The position numbers were made by a program, and so were the translations under genes. A stretch of 64,000 nucleotides of DNA, from positions 248,001 through 312,000 of the forward strand of contig NZ_CP030829.1 in NCBI RefSeq assembly GCF_003597675.1, written 5' to 3'. Origin of the DNA: Neorhizobium sp. NCHU2750 (lineage in GTDB: Bacteria > Pseudomonadota > Alphaproteobacteria > Rhizobiales > Rhizobiaceae). Below are positions 26,346-36,200 of the stretch, piece by piece; the first letter of the stretch is position 1; every line of letters starts with the position of its first letter. Below the pieces are notes generated by a model. It worked only from the letters and a program-made list of their open reading frames with translations. It was not told the DNA's origin and ran no database searches.

Positions 26346-27194
26346 TTAAAAGAGGCGGTACTGCTCCGCCTTGTTGCGCAGGAATGCAACGCCGTTATCA
26401 AGCACTTCGTCTGCATTGCGGGCGACCGGACGCCATGTCGAGATATCGCCCGGCATCACCGCCTGCATGGTGACGAAACTTTCCAGTGTCAGCAGTCCCT
26501 TGAAGCCGATTGCCGCCAGTGCCGCGAAAAGCTCGTCCCAGGCCACATTGCCCTGACCCGGAGTACCTCGGTCGCTTTCGGACATATGCATGCATTTCAG
26601 ATGGTCACGCGCGGCTATGATGCCGTTGACAATGCCCTTCTCCTCCATGTTCATATGGAACGTGTCGAGATGGACGAAGACATTGTCGAGGCCGATCCGC
26701 TCGACCAGCGCAACCGCCTGCTCAGCGGAATTGACGAGATGGCTCTCGTAGCGGTTGACCGCCTCAATGCCGAATTCCAGTCCGAGCGTTTTGGCATGTT
26801 TTGCGGCAGTGCCGAGCGCGCGGGTGAGATTATCGTATTCGCCTTCAGTCGGCGGAAAGCCGGTGCGCTCGTTGGTGCCACCGAAGGTCACGCCGGTCAG
26901 GGCCTCGGCGCCAATCTCCTTCGCCTTGTCGAGAGCTGCCGTCAGGTGTTCGATCGCAGCATCCGGACGAACCGAAGCCCATGCCCTTTCAGGCAACACA
27001 AGCGAGCAGACAGAACGAAGACCATGCTTTTCCAGCAGGGCGCGGGTATGCACCGCGTCGACCGCCGGAATATCGATCAGCGGGATTTCGATGTAATCCT
27101 GGCCGTATCGTGCCGCACCGGCAATCGCGCGCTCGGCGCCGGCATGGTCCCAGACGGTCGACCACATCATTGCGTGAATACCGAAACCTTTCAC
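26346..27194 (-). CDS. Sugar phosphate isomerase/epimerase family protein (ketose 3-epimerase-like)
   Basis: This 282-residue TIM barrel is of the same family as the allulose epimerase. The presumed metal ligands are visible as FGIEAVNRYESH, VFVHLDTFHMNMEE, KCMHMSESDR and LLTLESF. The start is a GTG (27194) one base after the permease stop, with an AGAAGGTC ribosome-site-like sequence upstream. A second epimerase in the operon suggests that more than one rare ketose, or two sequential epimerisations, are handled. Its substrate is not determined by sequence. Confidence 0.85.
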   Translation of the reverse strand: MKGFGIHAMMWSTVWDHAGAERAIAGAARYGQDYIEIPLIDIPAVDAVHTRALLEKHGLRSVCSLVLPERAWASVRPDAAIEHLTAALDKAKEIGAEALTGVTFGGTNERTGFPPTEGEYDNLTRALGTAAKHAKTLGLEFGIEAVNRYESHLVNSAEQAVALVERIGLDNVFVHLDTFHMNMEEKGIVNGIIAARDHLKCMHMSESDRGTPGQGNVAWDELFAALAAIGFKGLLTLESFVTMQAVMPGDISTWRPVARNADEVLDNGVAFLRNKAEQYRLF

Positions 27195-27195
27195 G

Positions 27196-28191
27196 TCAGA
27201 CCTTCTTTCTGCGGGATACGAAATAGGCGGAGGCGAGCGTGCGTGCCGCCATCACGACGATCATCAGAACGCCCCAGAGCGCGGTTGCCAGATGCTGGTT
27301 GGCGCCCATCAGGTTGAGGCCCGACGACAGGAGCTGCAGCACGACGAGCGCCACGAAGACCGGCAGCACGCGCCCGAAGCCACCGAACGGATTGATGCCT
27401 CCGAGAAATGCGGCAAGCACCGTGATCAGCAGGTAGGATTCCCCGTGGCCGACCCGAACGGAGTTGAAACGGGCAAGCATGATGATACCGGCAATGGCGC
27501 ACATCAGCCCGGACAGCGTGTAGACCAGAATGATGATCCGGCGAGTGTTGAGGCCAGAATACTGCCCGGCCTCGATGTTCGAGCCGATCATCAGCAGGCC
27601 GAAGCCGAGCTTGCTGCGGGTTAAAAGAACCTGCCAGAGCGCGACACAGACGATGAAGATCAGAAGCGGGATCGGCAGGCCGAAGATCGATCCGTGCCCG
27701 ATCGGCGACATGTAGCTCGGGAAGCCGGAAATATCGCCACCGCGCGTCAGGAACTCACCGAGACCACGCAGGAAGATCATCATCGACAGGGTGACGAGGA
27801 TCGGATGGGCGCGGGTATAGGCGATTGCCGCTCCGGTCATGAGGCCCGCCGCAGCGCCGGTTGCCAGCGCGGCAGTGACTGCAAGCGCGAAGGCACCTCC
27901 TGGCGCATCGACGCCACCGAAGGCCTGCAATACGCCGGCGGCAGCGAGCCCGGAGAGATTGGCGGTAAACGTCACCGACAGGTTGATCCCGCCGGTCAGG
28001 AGCGGCAGCAGCATGGCGAGTGTCAGCAGGCCGAGTTCGGGTAGCTGGAAGGCCACCGATCCGAACGTGCCGAGCGACAGGAAGTTATCCGCGCCAAGAC
28101 CGAAGATCACCATCACCGCGATGAAGGCGATGATCGGGCCGGCCATATCGGCGCCGAAGGTGCGGTTGAACGAGTTGACAAGCGACGTCAT
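27196..28191 (-). CDS. Sugar ABC transporter permease (second)
   Basis: This 331-residue RbsC-like permease has about nine hydrophobic segments. The family blocks LPLLTGGINLSVTFTANL, HPILVTLSMMIFLRG and MIGSNIEAGQYSGLN are present. It pairs with the permease at 28191-29204, whose TGA shares one base with this ATG. Ends with a Lys/Arg-rich tail on the cytoplasmic side. Confidence 0.88.
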   Translation of the reverse strand: MTSLVNSFNRTFGADMAGPIIAFIAVMVIFGLGADNFLSLGTFGSVAFQLPELGLLTLAMLLPLLTGGINLSVTFTANLSGLAAAGVLQAFGGVDAPGGAFALAVTAALATGAAAGLMTGAAIAYTRAHPILVTLSMMIFLRGLGEFLTRGGDISGFPSYMSPIGHGSIFGLPIPLLIFIVCVALWQVLLTRSKLGFGLLMIGSNIEAGQYSGLNTRRIIILVYTLSGLMCAIAGIIMLARFNSVRVGHGESYLLITVLAAFLGGINPFGGFGRVLPVFVALVVLQLLSSGLNLMGANQHLATALWGVLMIVVMAARTLASAYFVSRRKKV

Positions 28192-29204
28192 CAGCGTGTC
28201 CTCCCCTTCTGGATACCGCCCTTGGCAAATGACGGCAGGAGCTTGTCGATCCGCGTCGAGGAGAGTGTGATGGCCACGAGAATGATTGCACCGACGATCA
28301 TCTTGAAGGCGAAGGGCGAAACGCCCATCAGGTTGAGGCCGTTCTGGGTAATCGACACCATCAACACGCCGAGCACACAGCCGATGACCGATCCCTTGCC
28401 GCCGCCAAGGCGCGCACCACCGAGAACGGTTGCGGCCAGCACATCGAGTTCACGGCCGTAAAGCGCGTTGGGTACCACTTCCTCGGCATAATGCGCCTGC
28501 ATCAACCCACCGATGCCAGCCATCAGGCCAAGCCAGCCGAAGGAGATGTAATGCATGGCGCCGATATTGATGCCGAAGCGGCGCGCGCCTTCCGGATTGT
28601 CGCCAAAGGCATAGAGCTGGCGGCCGATCGTCGTGCGCGAAATCATGAACCAGGTGGCGACGCAGCAGAGGATCATCACCACCACCGGCAGTGTCAGTTC
28701 CAGCCAGGACCCGTCGGCCATTTCTCGCTCGTAGAAGACGACACGCGTCGTCAGCCATTCCGGAAGGTCGTAGATCGACACGCCCTTGGTGAAGAACATC
28801 AGGAGGCCGAAGAAGATGTTGAAGGTCGAGATGGTCGCGACGATCGAGATGATCTGCAGCTTATAGACGAGTGCCGCATTGATCAGGCCGAGCCCGATGC
28901 CGACCGCTCCAGCGATGATGAAGCCTTCGGCCCAGTTGCCGCCGCCGAGCGATGCCAGCGCCAGCGCGGTGACGTATTGCACCACCGAGGCTGCGACCGC
29001 AAACGAGATATCGATGCCGCCTGAAATCAGCACGACGAGCAGGCCGACGGCAAAGATGATGTTGACGGCCGAGACGTTGAGGACATCGAAGGCGTTGGAG
29101 ATGGTGAAGAACCGGTCCGTCGCCAAGGACAGCGCGACGCACAGCACGATCATCACCGCAAACAGCGTGAATTCTGTCGTATGGCCCAGCATCAACCTAC
29201 GCAT
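28191..29204 (-). CDS. Sugar ABC transporter permease (first)
   Basis: This RbsC-like permease has 337 residues from ATG 29204, which has an AAGGAG site six bases upstream. The frame also extends to 29249, but that would overlap the ATPase gene by 50 bases. It has the blocks VVLISGGIDISFAVAASV, ISIVATISTFNIFFG and AFGDNPEGARRFGIN. The start overlaps the end of the ATPase gene by eight bases (ATGCGTAG), showing coupled translation. Confidence 0.88.
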   Translation of the reverse strand: MRRLMLGHTTEFTLFAVMIVLCVALSLATDRFFTISNAFDVLNVSAVNIIFAVGLLVVLISGGIDISFAVAASVVQYVTALALASLGGGNWAEGFIIAGAVGIGLGLINAALVYKLQIISIVATISTFNIFFGLLMFFTKGVSIYDLPEWLTTRVVFYEREMADGSWLELTLPVVVMILCCVATWFMISRTTIGRQLYAFGDNPEGARRFGINIGAMHYISFGWLGLMAGIGGLMQAHYAEEVVPNALYGRELDVLAATVLGGARLGGGKGSVIGCVLGVLMVSITQNGLNLMGVSPFAFKMIVGAIILVAITLSSTRIDKLLPSFAKGGIQKGRTR

Positions 29205-30690
29205 AGACTTCTCCTTCCAGCTCAACCAACGACATTTGCCGCGGGTCATAGGTCGCCTTTATCCGGCCCTCGGCCATGTGGATGATGCGATCGGCGTTGA
29301 AATAGACTTCCGGCGGCTCGTCGGAGATGAGGATGATCGACAGGCCCTCGGCCGCAAGTTTGCGCACGATCTCGAAGATCCCCGCCCGGGCGCCGACATC
29401 CACACCGACCGTCGGCGCATCGAGGATGAGGATTTTCGGTCCGATCGCCAGCCATTTGGCGATCGCGACGCGCTGCTGGTTGCCGCCGGACAGCGTCCGA
29501 ATCGGATCTTCCGCTCTGCCGATCTTGACGCCGAGTGCCGAGATCCAATGCGCGACGACATTTTCTTTTTTTGACGGCGAGATCAGCCCGCCGGAGAGGA
29601 TGCGATCAAGCGAGGCCATGACGAGATTGTCGGCAATCGATTGCGGCTGGTTGAGCCCGAGCGACAGGCGATCTTCCGACAGATAGGCGACACCGGCGCG
29701 GATCGCCTCCCGATTGGAGCTGAAATGGACTGGCTTGCCATCCAGCATGATCTCACCTGCATTGGGATGACGCATGCCGAAAAGGGTCAACGCCAGTTCG
29801 GTGCGGCCGGCGCCGAGGAGCCCGGTGATGCCGAGCGTTTCGCCACGGCGCAGATCGAAGGAAATGTCATCGAATTCGCCCGCCCTGGAAAGACCGCGGA
29901 CAGAGAGCACGACCGGCTGGTCGTCATGGTCGGCGGCGATGACGGCGCTGTCGAAATTGCGGCCGGTCATCAATTCGGTCACCCGCGACTGGGTCATGCC
30001 TTCGACCGGGAAGACTCCGACCAGCGCCCCGTCGCGCAGCACCGTCATGCGGTCTGAGATCTCCAGCACTTCGGCCAACCGATGCGAAACGAAGACGACC
30101 GCAACACCGGATGCCGAAAGGTTTCGAACGATCTCGATCAGGTAGTCGGTCTCGGACTGGGTGAGCGACGCCGTCGGCTCGTCCATGAAGACCAGCCGCG
30201 CCTCGCCCACCAGAGCGCGGGCGATGGCAACGATCTGGCGCTGGGCGATTGGCAATTCCTTCAGCGGCATGTGCAGGTCGAGTGTGACACCGAGACGGGC
30301 AAGCGCCTTTTCGGCCGCCGTCTCCATCGCACGCTTGTCGACCAGCCCATATTTGCCGCTGACCGCGTATTGAAAGCCGATATTTTCGGCAACCGTCATC
30401 TCACCGAACAGCGCCAGATCCTGCCAGATTACCTGGATGCCGAGCGACAGCGCCATGCTCGGTGTCATGGCGGTGATTGGCTTTCCGTCGAAAAAGAATT
30501 CCGCCCCTTCTTCAGGCTTGTAGACGCCGGTAATGATCTTGATCAGGGTACTCTTGCCGCAACCGTTCTCGCCGGCGAGGCAATGCACCTCACCGGGATT
30601 GACCTCGAACGATACGCCTTTCAGGGCGCGAACACCGCCGAACGAGATCTTGATATTGTTGAGGGACAGGAGCGGTTTCGCGCTCATCAT
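29197..30690 (-). CDS. Sugar ABC transporter ATP-binding protein (two domains)
   Basis: This 497-residue double ATPase has Walker A GENGCGKST and DEPTASLT in the first half, and the degenerate GLLGAGRTE, LSGGNQQR signature and DAPTVGVD in the second half. The second-half Walker B ends DAPT rather than DEPT, so its catalytic Glu is replaced by Ala, as often seen in the nonhydrolysing half of this family. It energises the two downstream permeases. A hairpin separates it from the binding-protein gene. Confidence 0.9.
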   Translation of the reverse strand: MMSAKPLLSLNNIKISFGGVRALKGVSFEVNPGEVHCLAGENGCGKSTLIKIITGVYKPEEGAEFFFDGKPITAMTPSMALSLGIQVIWQDLALFGEMTVAENIGFQYAVSGKYGLVDKRAMETAAEKALARLGVTLDLHMPLKELPIAQRQIVAIARALVGEARLVFMDEPTASLTQSETDYLIEIVRNLSASGVAVVFVSHRLAEVLEISDRMTVLRDGALVGVFPVEGMTQSRVTELMTGRNFDSAVIAADHDDQPVVLSVRGLSRAGEFDDISFDLRRGETLGITGLLGAGRTELALTLFGMRHPNAGEIMLDGKPVHFSSNREAIRAGVAYLSEDRLSLGLNQPQSIADNLVMASLDRILSGGLISPSKKENVVAHWISALGVKIGRAEDPIRTLSGGNQQRVAIAKWLAIGPKILILDAPTVGVDVGARAGIFEIVRKLAAEGLSIILISDEPPEVYFNADRIIHMAEGRIKATYDPRQMSLVELEGEVYA

Positions 30691-30751
30691 GGCAAATCTC
30701 TTCGCTCAGCCGCCTTATGGGCGGATGCTGTGAATCAGGGATTTAAGCGAT

Positions 30752-30781
30752 GGGGCGCGCCAAGCGCACTCGGCGCGCCCC
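30752..30781 (-). terminator. Intercistronic hairpin between sugar-binding protein and ATPase genes
   Basis: GGGGCGCGCC (30752-30761) pairs perfectly with GGCGCGCCCC (30772-30781), a 10-base loop between them. On the minus strand it follows the binding-protein gene and has no T-run, so partial termination or 3'-end protection is likely. Confidence 0.55.
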
Positions 30782-30794
30782 GGGCCCGGGAGGA

Positions 30795-31772
30795 TCAGAG
30801 GCCCATGGATACCAGCTTGTCGATGCTGTCCTTGTCGATCTTCAAGAGCTGATCGACCACGATGGTGTTGCCTTCGGGATTGATCTTGCCGAGACCCGGA
30901 ATGTCGTCGCCGGCCTTCGGGTCCTGGCCCTTGGCGATACGATCGGCAAGCGTGATGAAGACTTCACCCGCCTGCTTGGGGTTCCACATGAACCCGCCGG
31001 TCAACGCGCCGGACTTGATCAGCTTGGCGCCCTGGCCGGGCGAGAACGGACCGATAACGAAGACCTTGCCATCCTTGCGGCGCTCTTCGACGGCGCGTCC
31101 GGCACCGATCGGACCCTGCGAGCCGAAGGCGAGGAAGCCCTTGAGATCAGCATTGGCCGCCATCAGGTCGAGTGCGGTCGAGCGGCTCTTGTCGACGTCC
31201 TCGGCCACGCCGTAGCGGTCGCCGATAAGCTTCATGTCGGGATAATTGGCCTTGATATAGGCGATTGCGCCATCCGCCCAGGCATTGTGAAGCGGCACGG
31301 TCAGCGAGCCGACAAAGACGGCATAGGAACCCTTGCCGCCCATCTTCTCAGCAAGCAGCTTGCCGTGGGCTTCACCAAAGCCCTTGGCGGAAGCAAGTTC
31401 GAAATCCCAGGTCGCACCGACCTGTTTCGGTGATTCATGGGTAATGACCTTGATGCCGGCGTCCTGCGCCTTCTTCAGCACCGGTTCCAGCACCTTCGCA
31501 TCATTCGGCACGACGCCGATGAAATCCACCTTCTGGGCGATCAGATCCTCGATCGCCCGAACCTGCAGCGCCGGGTCGGCACTGGTCGGGCCGACCATGA
31601 AGCCCTGGACGCCGAGCTTGGCGCTCTGTTCCTTGATGCCCGCTTCCATGGCGTTGAACCACGGAATGCCGCCGATCTTGACGACGACGCCGACCTTCGG
31701 TCCATCGGCAAACGCTGCGGATGCAAGCAACGCCAAAGACAGGCCCATAGCGGCCGCGATTATTTTTTTCAT
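30795..31772 (-). CDS. Sugar ABC transporter substrate-binding protein
   Basis: This 325-residue periplasmic protein has a signal peptide (KKIIAAAMGLSLALLASAAFA, cleavage near residue 22). The RbsB-type fold follows: KVGVVVKIGGIPWF, DFIGVVPNDAKVLEPVL and VITHESP blocks. It starts the operon of importer, epimerases, kinase and allulose 3-epimerase, so the likely ligand is D-allulose or a similar rare ketose. Its promoter faces the divergent LacI gene and is the likely target of that repressor. Confidence 0.9.
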   Translation of the reverse strand: MKKIIAAAMGLSLALLASAAFADGPKVGVVVKIGGIPWFNAMEAGIKEQSAKLGVQGFMVGPTSADPALQVRAIEDLIAQKVDFIGVVPNDAKVLEPVLKKAQDAGIKVITHESPKQVGATWDFELASAKGFGEAHGKLLAEKMGGKGSYAVFVGSLTVPLHNAWADGAIAYIKANYPDMKLIGDRYGVAEDVDKSRSTALDLMAANADLKGFLAFGSQGPIGAGRAVEERRKDGKVFVIGPFSPGQGAKLIKSGALTGGFMWNPKQAGEVFITLADRIAKGQDPKAGDDIPGLGKINPEGNTIVVDQLLKIDKDSIDKLVSMGL

Positions 31773-31899
31773 GGGTGATCCTCCTCCAAAGACACATCGG
31801 CAGGCAGATCCTCACGCGGCAACTCTTCCCAGCCGCATTTGAAATCCACCGTCTCGACTATTCGAGACACTCCCTTGCCGCTCCCAGCAACCATCCACA

Positions 31900-31939
31900 G
31901 CACAATCGATATTGCTTTTTTGCACAATCGATGGTGCAA
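31900..31939. promoter_or_regulatory. LacI-type operators in the divergent sugar promoter
   Basis: At 31920-31939 is TTGCAC, eight bases centred on ATCGAT, and GTGCAA: 18 of 20 positions are symmetric. A weaker copy, GCACAATCGATATTGC, lies at 31900-31915. Both share ACAATCGAT with a central CG, the hallmark of LacI-family operators, and both lie between the divergent binding-protein and LacI genes. Confidence 0.75.
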
Positions 31940-32012
31940 TAACAATAACACGAAGATGCCTTTCGTCAAGAGGACGAATATCCTAGCAATCGGAATCATT
32001 CGGGAGATGAGG

Positions 32013-33101
32013 ATGACGGACCAGACATCCAAGAAAGCCACCATCTACGACCTGTCCGTTCTGTCAGGTGCCTCGGCCTCGACCGTCAGCGCGGTGCTGA
32101 ACGGATCATGGCGCAAACGGCGGATTTCCGAAGAGACGGCAGACAAGATACTCTCGCTTGCCAAGGCACAGCGCTACACGACCAATCTTCAGGCGCGCGG
32201 CTTACGCAGTTCGAAATCCGGCCTTGTCGGGCTGCTGGTCCCCGTCTACGACAACCGCTTCTTCTCCTCGATGGCGCAGACCTTCGAGGCGCAGGCGCGC
32301 CTCCGCGGCCTGTCTCCGATGGTCGTTTCCGGTCGGCGCGATCCCGAGGAGGAGCGGCGAACCGTCGAGACACTGATCGCCTATTCGATCGATGCCCTGT
32401 TCATAGCCGGCGTTACCGACCCCGACGGCGTCCATCAAGTCTGTGCCCGCGCCGGCCTTCCTCATGTCAATATCGACCTGCCCGGCAAGCTCGCATCCTC
32501 GGTCATCTCCGATAACCGCAATGGTGCGGAGGTCCTGACGTCGGCAATCCTTCGCCATGCCGCACAGGGCGGCCCTCTTGGCCCGGATGATGTCGTGTTG
32601 TTCGGCGGCCATGACGACCACGCAAGCCGCGAACGTATTGCCGGCTTTCACGCGGCCAAGAAGAGCTTCTTCGGCATGGAGGCCGGCGACGACATCGAAA
32701 TCACCGGCTATTCGCCGCGCATGACCGAGCTCGCCTTCGAACGGTTCTTTGCCCGCGAAGGCCGCCTGCCCCGCTGTCTTTTCATAAACTCGTCGATCAA
32801 CTTCGAAGGCTTGCTGCGCTTCATGGGCCGGCATGATGGAGAGATCGTCGGCGATATCGTCGTCGGTTGCTTCGACTACGATCCGTTCGCATCCTTCCTG
32901 CCGTTTCCCGTCTACATGGCCAAGCCGAACATTTCCGAAATGCTCGAAAAGGGGTTCGAGCTCCTAAAGGCTCCACCAGCCCGACCGGTCATCACGATTG
33001 TCGAGCCGCAATTGATCCCCCCAAGAACCGCGCTCGAAGGACCTCTCGACGACATAAGGGATCCCATGCCTTTGCCGGGCGCCCTGCAGCGGCAGGCTTG
33101 A
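32013..33101 (+). CDS. LacI-family repressor of the rare-sugar operon
   Basis: This 362-residue regulator has the LacI DNA-binding head (ATIYDLSVLSGASASTVSAVLNG, about residues 10-32, with a hinge region near AQRYTTNLQARGLRS) and a periplasmic-binding-protein-like effector domain. ATG 32013 is chosen because GGGAG lies six bases upstream; the frame upstream to 31839 covers the operator region. It is divergent from the ABC operon and the two operators lie between them, so it probably represses that operon and itself until the sugar binds. Confidence 0.88.
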   Translation: MTDQTSKKATIYDLSVLSGASASTVSAVLNGSWRKRRISEETADKILSLAKAQRYTTNLQARGLRSSKSGLVGLLVPVYDNRFFSSMAQTFEAQARLRGLSPMVVSGRRDPEEERRTVETLIAYSIDALFIAGVTDPDGVHQVCARAGLPHVNIDLPGKLASSVISDNRNGAEVLTSAILRHAAQGGPLGPDDVVLFGGHDDHASRERIAGFHAAKKSFFGMEAGDDIEITGYSPRMTELAFERFFAREGRLPRCLFINSSINFEGLLRFMGRHDGEIVGDIVVGCFDYDPFASFLPFPVYMAKPNISEMLEKGFELLKAPPARPVITIVEPQLIPPRTALEGPLDDIRDPMPLPGALQRQA

Positions 33102-33249
33102 CTCCCCCCCAAAAAAAACGCCCACCGTGGCGCATCAATATCACACGTTGCCAAGCGTTATTGTGCACCGCAGAATCGTTTAAACTTGACTCTTTAAATC
33201 ACGTTATATAGGTCAGCACAGTTGACTTATTTTACGCGGGGAGTTGAGC
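33102..33249. other. Intergenic leader upstream of gltB-like gene
   Basis: The 148 bases contain a run of seven C followed by eight A at about 33104-33118 and a possible promoter, TTGACT (33186-33191) and TATAGG (33207-33212) with a 15-base spacer, shorter than usual. The ribosome site GGGGAG (33238-33243) precedes ATG 33250. No operator or RNA element is clear. Confidence 0.35.
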
Positions 33250-36200
33250 ATGGGCGCGACGAATGAAGGCTTCGGTCTGTATGATCCCGCTGACGAGAAA
33301 AGCAGCTGCGGCGTCGGCTTCATAACGCGAAAGAGCGGCATTCAGACCCATGACGTCCTGCTCAAGGGCCATGAGGCGCTCTGTGCCGTGCCCCATCGCG
33401 GCGGCATGTCCGCCGAAGGTGTGGGCGATGGAGCGGGTATCTCTGCGGACCTATCTCTCGGTTTCTTCCGCAAGCTGACCGGGCGCCCGGATCTTCAGGC
33501 ACGGCGCTTCGGCGTCGGCAATTTCTTCCTGCCCGCCGATCCCGCCTTTCACGTGGAAGCCGAGCGCCTTATCGAGACCGCCCTTGCCGAGCAGGGACTG
33601 GGTCTGCTCCTGAAGCGCGACGTGCCTGTCGACAATGATGCCATCCGCCCTGCAGCGGTGCGGTTCCAGCTGCCGATCCGCCAATGGGTGTTCAGCTGCC
33701 ACAGCGAAACCGCGTCGCTGGAAGAATTCGATTTCCGTATCCACAAGGCGTTGCTGGCGATCGAGGGCGAGGCCTATACGCGGGCGGAGCTCGGCGGCCT
33801 TTATCCGATCTCGCTCAGCGCCCGCACGCAGGTCTTGAAGGGCCGGTTGAATTCCGACGAAGTCATCCCCTATTTCCGCGATCTGGTGGATCCGGATCAT
33901 GCGATCCATACCATGTATTTCCACACCCGGTTCTCCACCAATACCGACCCGCATCCGTCGATGGCGCAGCCGTTCCGCCAGATGGCCCATAACGGTGAAC
34001 TCAATACCGACCGCAAGAACCGGCTGTCGGAAGCGGCGATCGCCGCTGCCAAGAATGCCTCGATCATCCGGCCCAAGGGGCAGTCCGACAGTTGTCGCCT
34101 CGACCAGACGCTGCAGTCGCGCGTGGTGGAGGACGGGCTCGATCTCGTGACCGCCGTCGTGTCGATGATGCCACCGGCATGGGAGAACGACGACACGCTC
34201 TCGGCCGATGTCGTCGCTATGCTCGAATATTTCTCGCTCTATGAAGAGAAGAACGACGGTCCGGCCGCCCTGATCTTCGGCAATGGCGATGTCATCGGCG
34301 CACGTCTCGATCGTCTTGGCCTCCGCCCGCTGCGCACCGTCGAGACGCAAGACTATCTCTGCGTCATGTCGGAAGCCGGCCAGATCGCCTTTCCGCCGGA
34401 AACGGTTCTGCGCCGCGGCCGCATCGAGGCGGGCGGCATGCTGGTCTACGACCATACCGAAAAGCGCGCCTATGGCACGATCGAGGCACTGGAAATGCTG
34501 GCGGCGCGGCGTCCCTACCGCGATCTTCTCGTCGGCGCGCGTGTCCGTCTCGTCGACCTGCCGGAAATCCCGGCCGAAGCCCAGGGGTCGCCGCTGCGCT
34601 ACAATGGCGATCTAGAACGCCATCAGCGCTACGTCGCCTATTCGCTCAACCAGGAAAGCTTCAAGTTCCTGATGGACCCGATGCTGGCAACCGGCGCGGA
34701 AAAGATCTCCGCCATGGGTTATGGCAATGCCATCAATGCGCTCTCCGACCAGGAAGGCGGCGTTGCCAAGTATTTCTCCCAACGCTTCGCCCAGGTCACC
34801 AACCCGCCGCTCGACAGTATCCGTGAGGCGGATGGCATGACGCTGCGCATCGCGCTCGGCGCCAAGCCGAATATCGGTGCGAAGGCCGCCCGCCAGATTG
34901 TCGTGCCCTCCCCAATCCTTACCCATCTCGACATGCTGCGACTGCGCGAACAGGCGGAAACGCCGGTCCGTCGTTTCGAAATGCTCTATACGCCCGTTCT
35001 CGACGATGCCGGGATCAATTCCCAGGCATTGGAAGAGGGCATCGACAGGCTCTGCAATTCTATCGCCGCCTTTGCGCGCGAAGAAGGCGGCATCGCCATC
35101 GTCACCGACCGGCATGTTGCGAGAGATCGTGCGGCTCTGCCGATGATCCTTGTCGTTTCGGCGATCAACCAGAAGCTCATCGAGGAAGGGATGCGCCTGC
35201 GCGTCTCGCTGGTGGTCGAAAGCGGCCAGATCTGCTCCTCACATCATGTGGCGGCAGCCCTCGGTTTCGGTGCAGCGGCAGTCTATCCGCTCGGCGTGCA
35301 GTTTCGCGCCGAGGAGAAGTTCGGGGCCGAGGCCGACAAGGCGTTCAAGCGCTTCGCCAAGGCTGCCGAAAAGTCGCTGATGAAGACCATGGGCAAGGTC
35401 GGGCTCTGCACTGCCGAAAGCTATGTCGGCGGCGAATTCTTCGAGCCGAACTTCCTCGATACCAGCGATCCGGTCCTGAAGCGTTACTTCCCCAACGTGA
35501 AGACGCCTGTCGGCGGCGTGAACTTCAAGGTGATCGCCCAGGCAGTTGCCGACTGGCACGCCAAGGCGCTGACGGTGGCGGCAGAAGACGACATCCCCCT
35601 GCTCGGCCTGTTCAAGGAGCGCGCCGAGGGTGCGGGCCATTCCTTCGGCACTACGGCGGTGCGGGGTTTCGTCGACATGACGGAGGAGAAGCTGGCCTTC
35701 TCCGAACCGGATGGTGAGGAAGACCCTTTCCTGCGCCTGCTGACGCTCAACCGGCTCGATGATGCCTTCGGCATCAACGATGCAGCCTACACGAACACCA
35801 GCTACGACCGGCTGTCGCCGCAGGCCATCGACCGGTTTGCCATCACGCCAGGCTATCGGGCCTTCGTGCGGATGATGACCGAAGAGCGTGCTCGCCGGCC
35901 GGCTGCGCTCCGCGATGTGCTGGCCTTCCCGGCCGACGTCACCTATGCCACATCGCCGGAAGATTTCCGCAAGGAGATGAAGCGGTTCTCCCGCAAGGGC
36001 AATAACAGCTTCCTGGTCCGCGGCCTCACCTGCCAGGCGATCGACGATGACACGTTCCGGCTCGGCCTGACCGGCCCTCTCGGCGGTGATCTGGCAAGGC
36101 TTGCCGCACTCGGCCAATCGCTGGTCACGCGTTTCGGCACCGACATCCTCGGCCACTGGCTGGAAGGCGGGGCGCTTGCCATTCACGCCGAAGGACAGGC

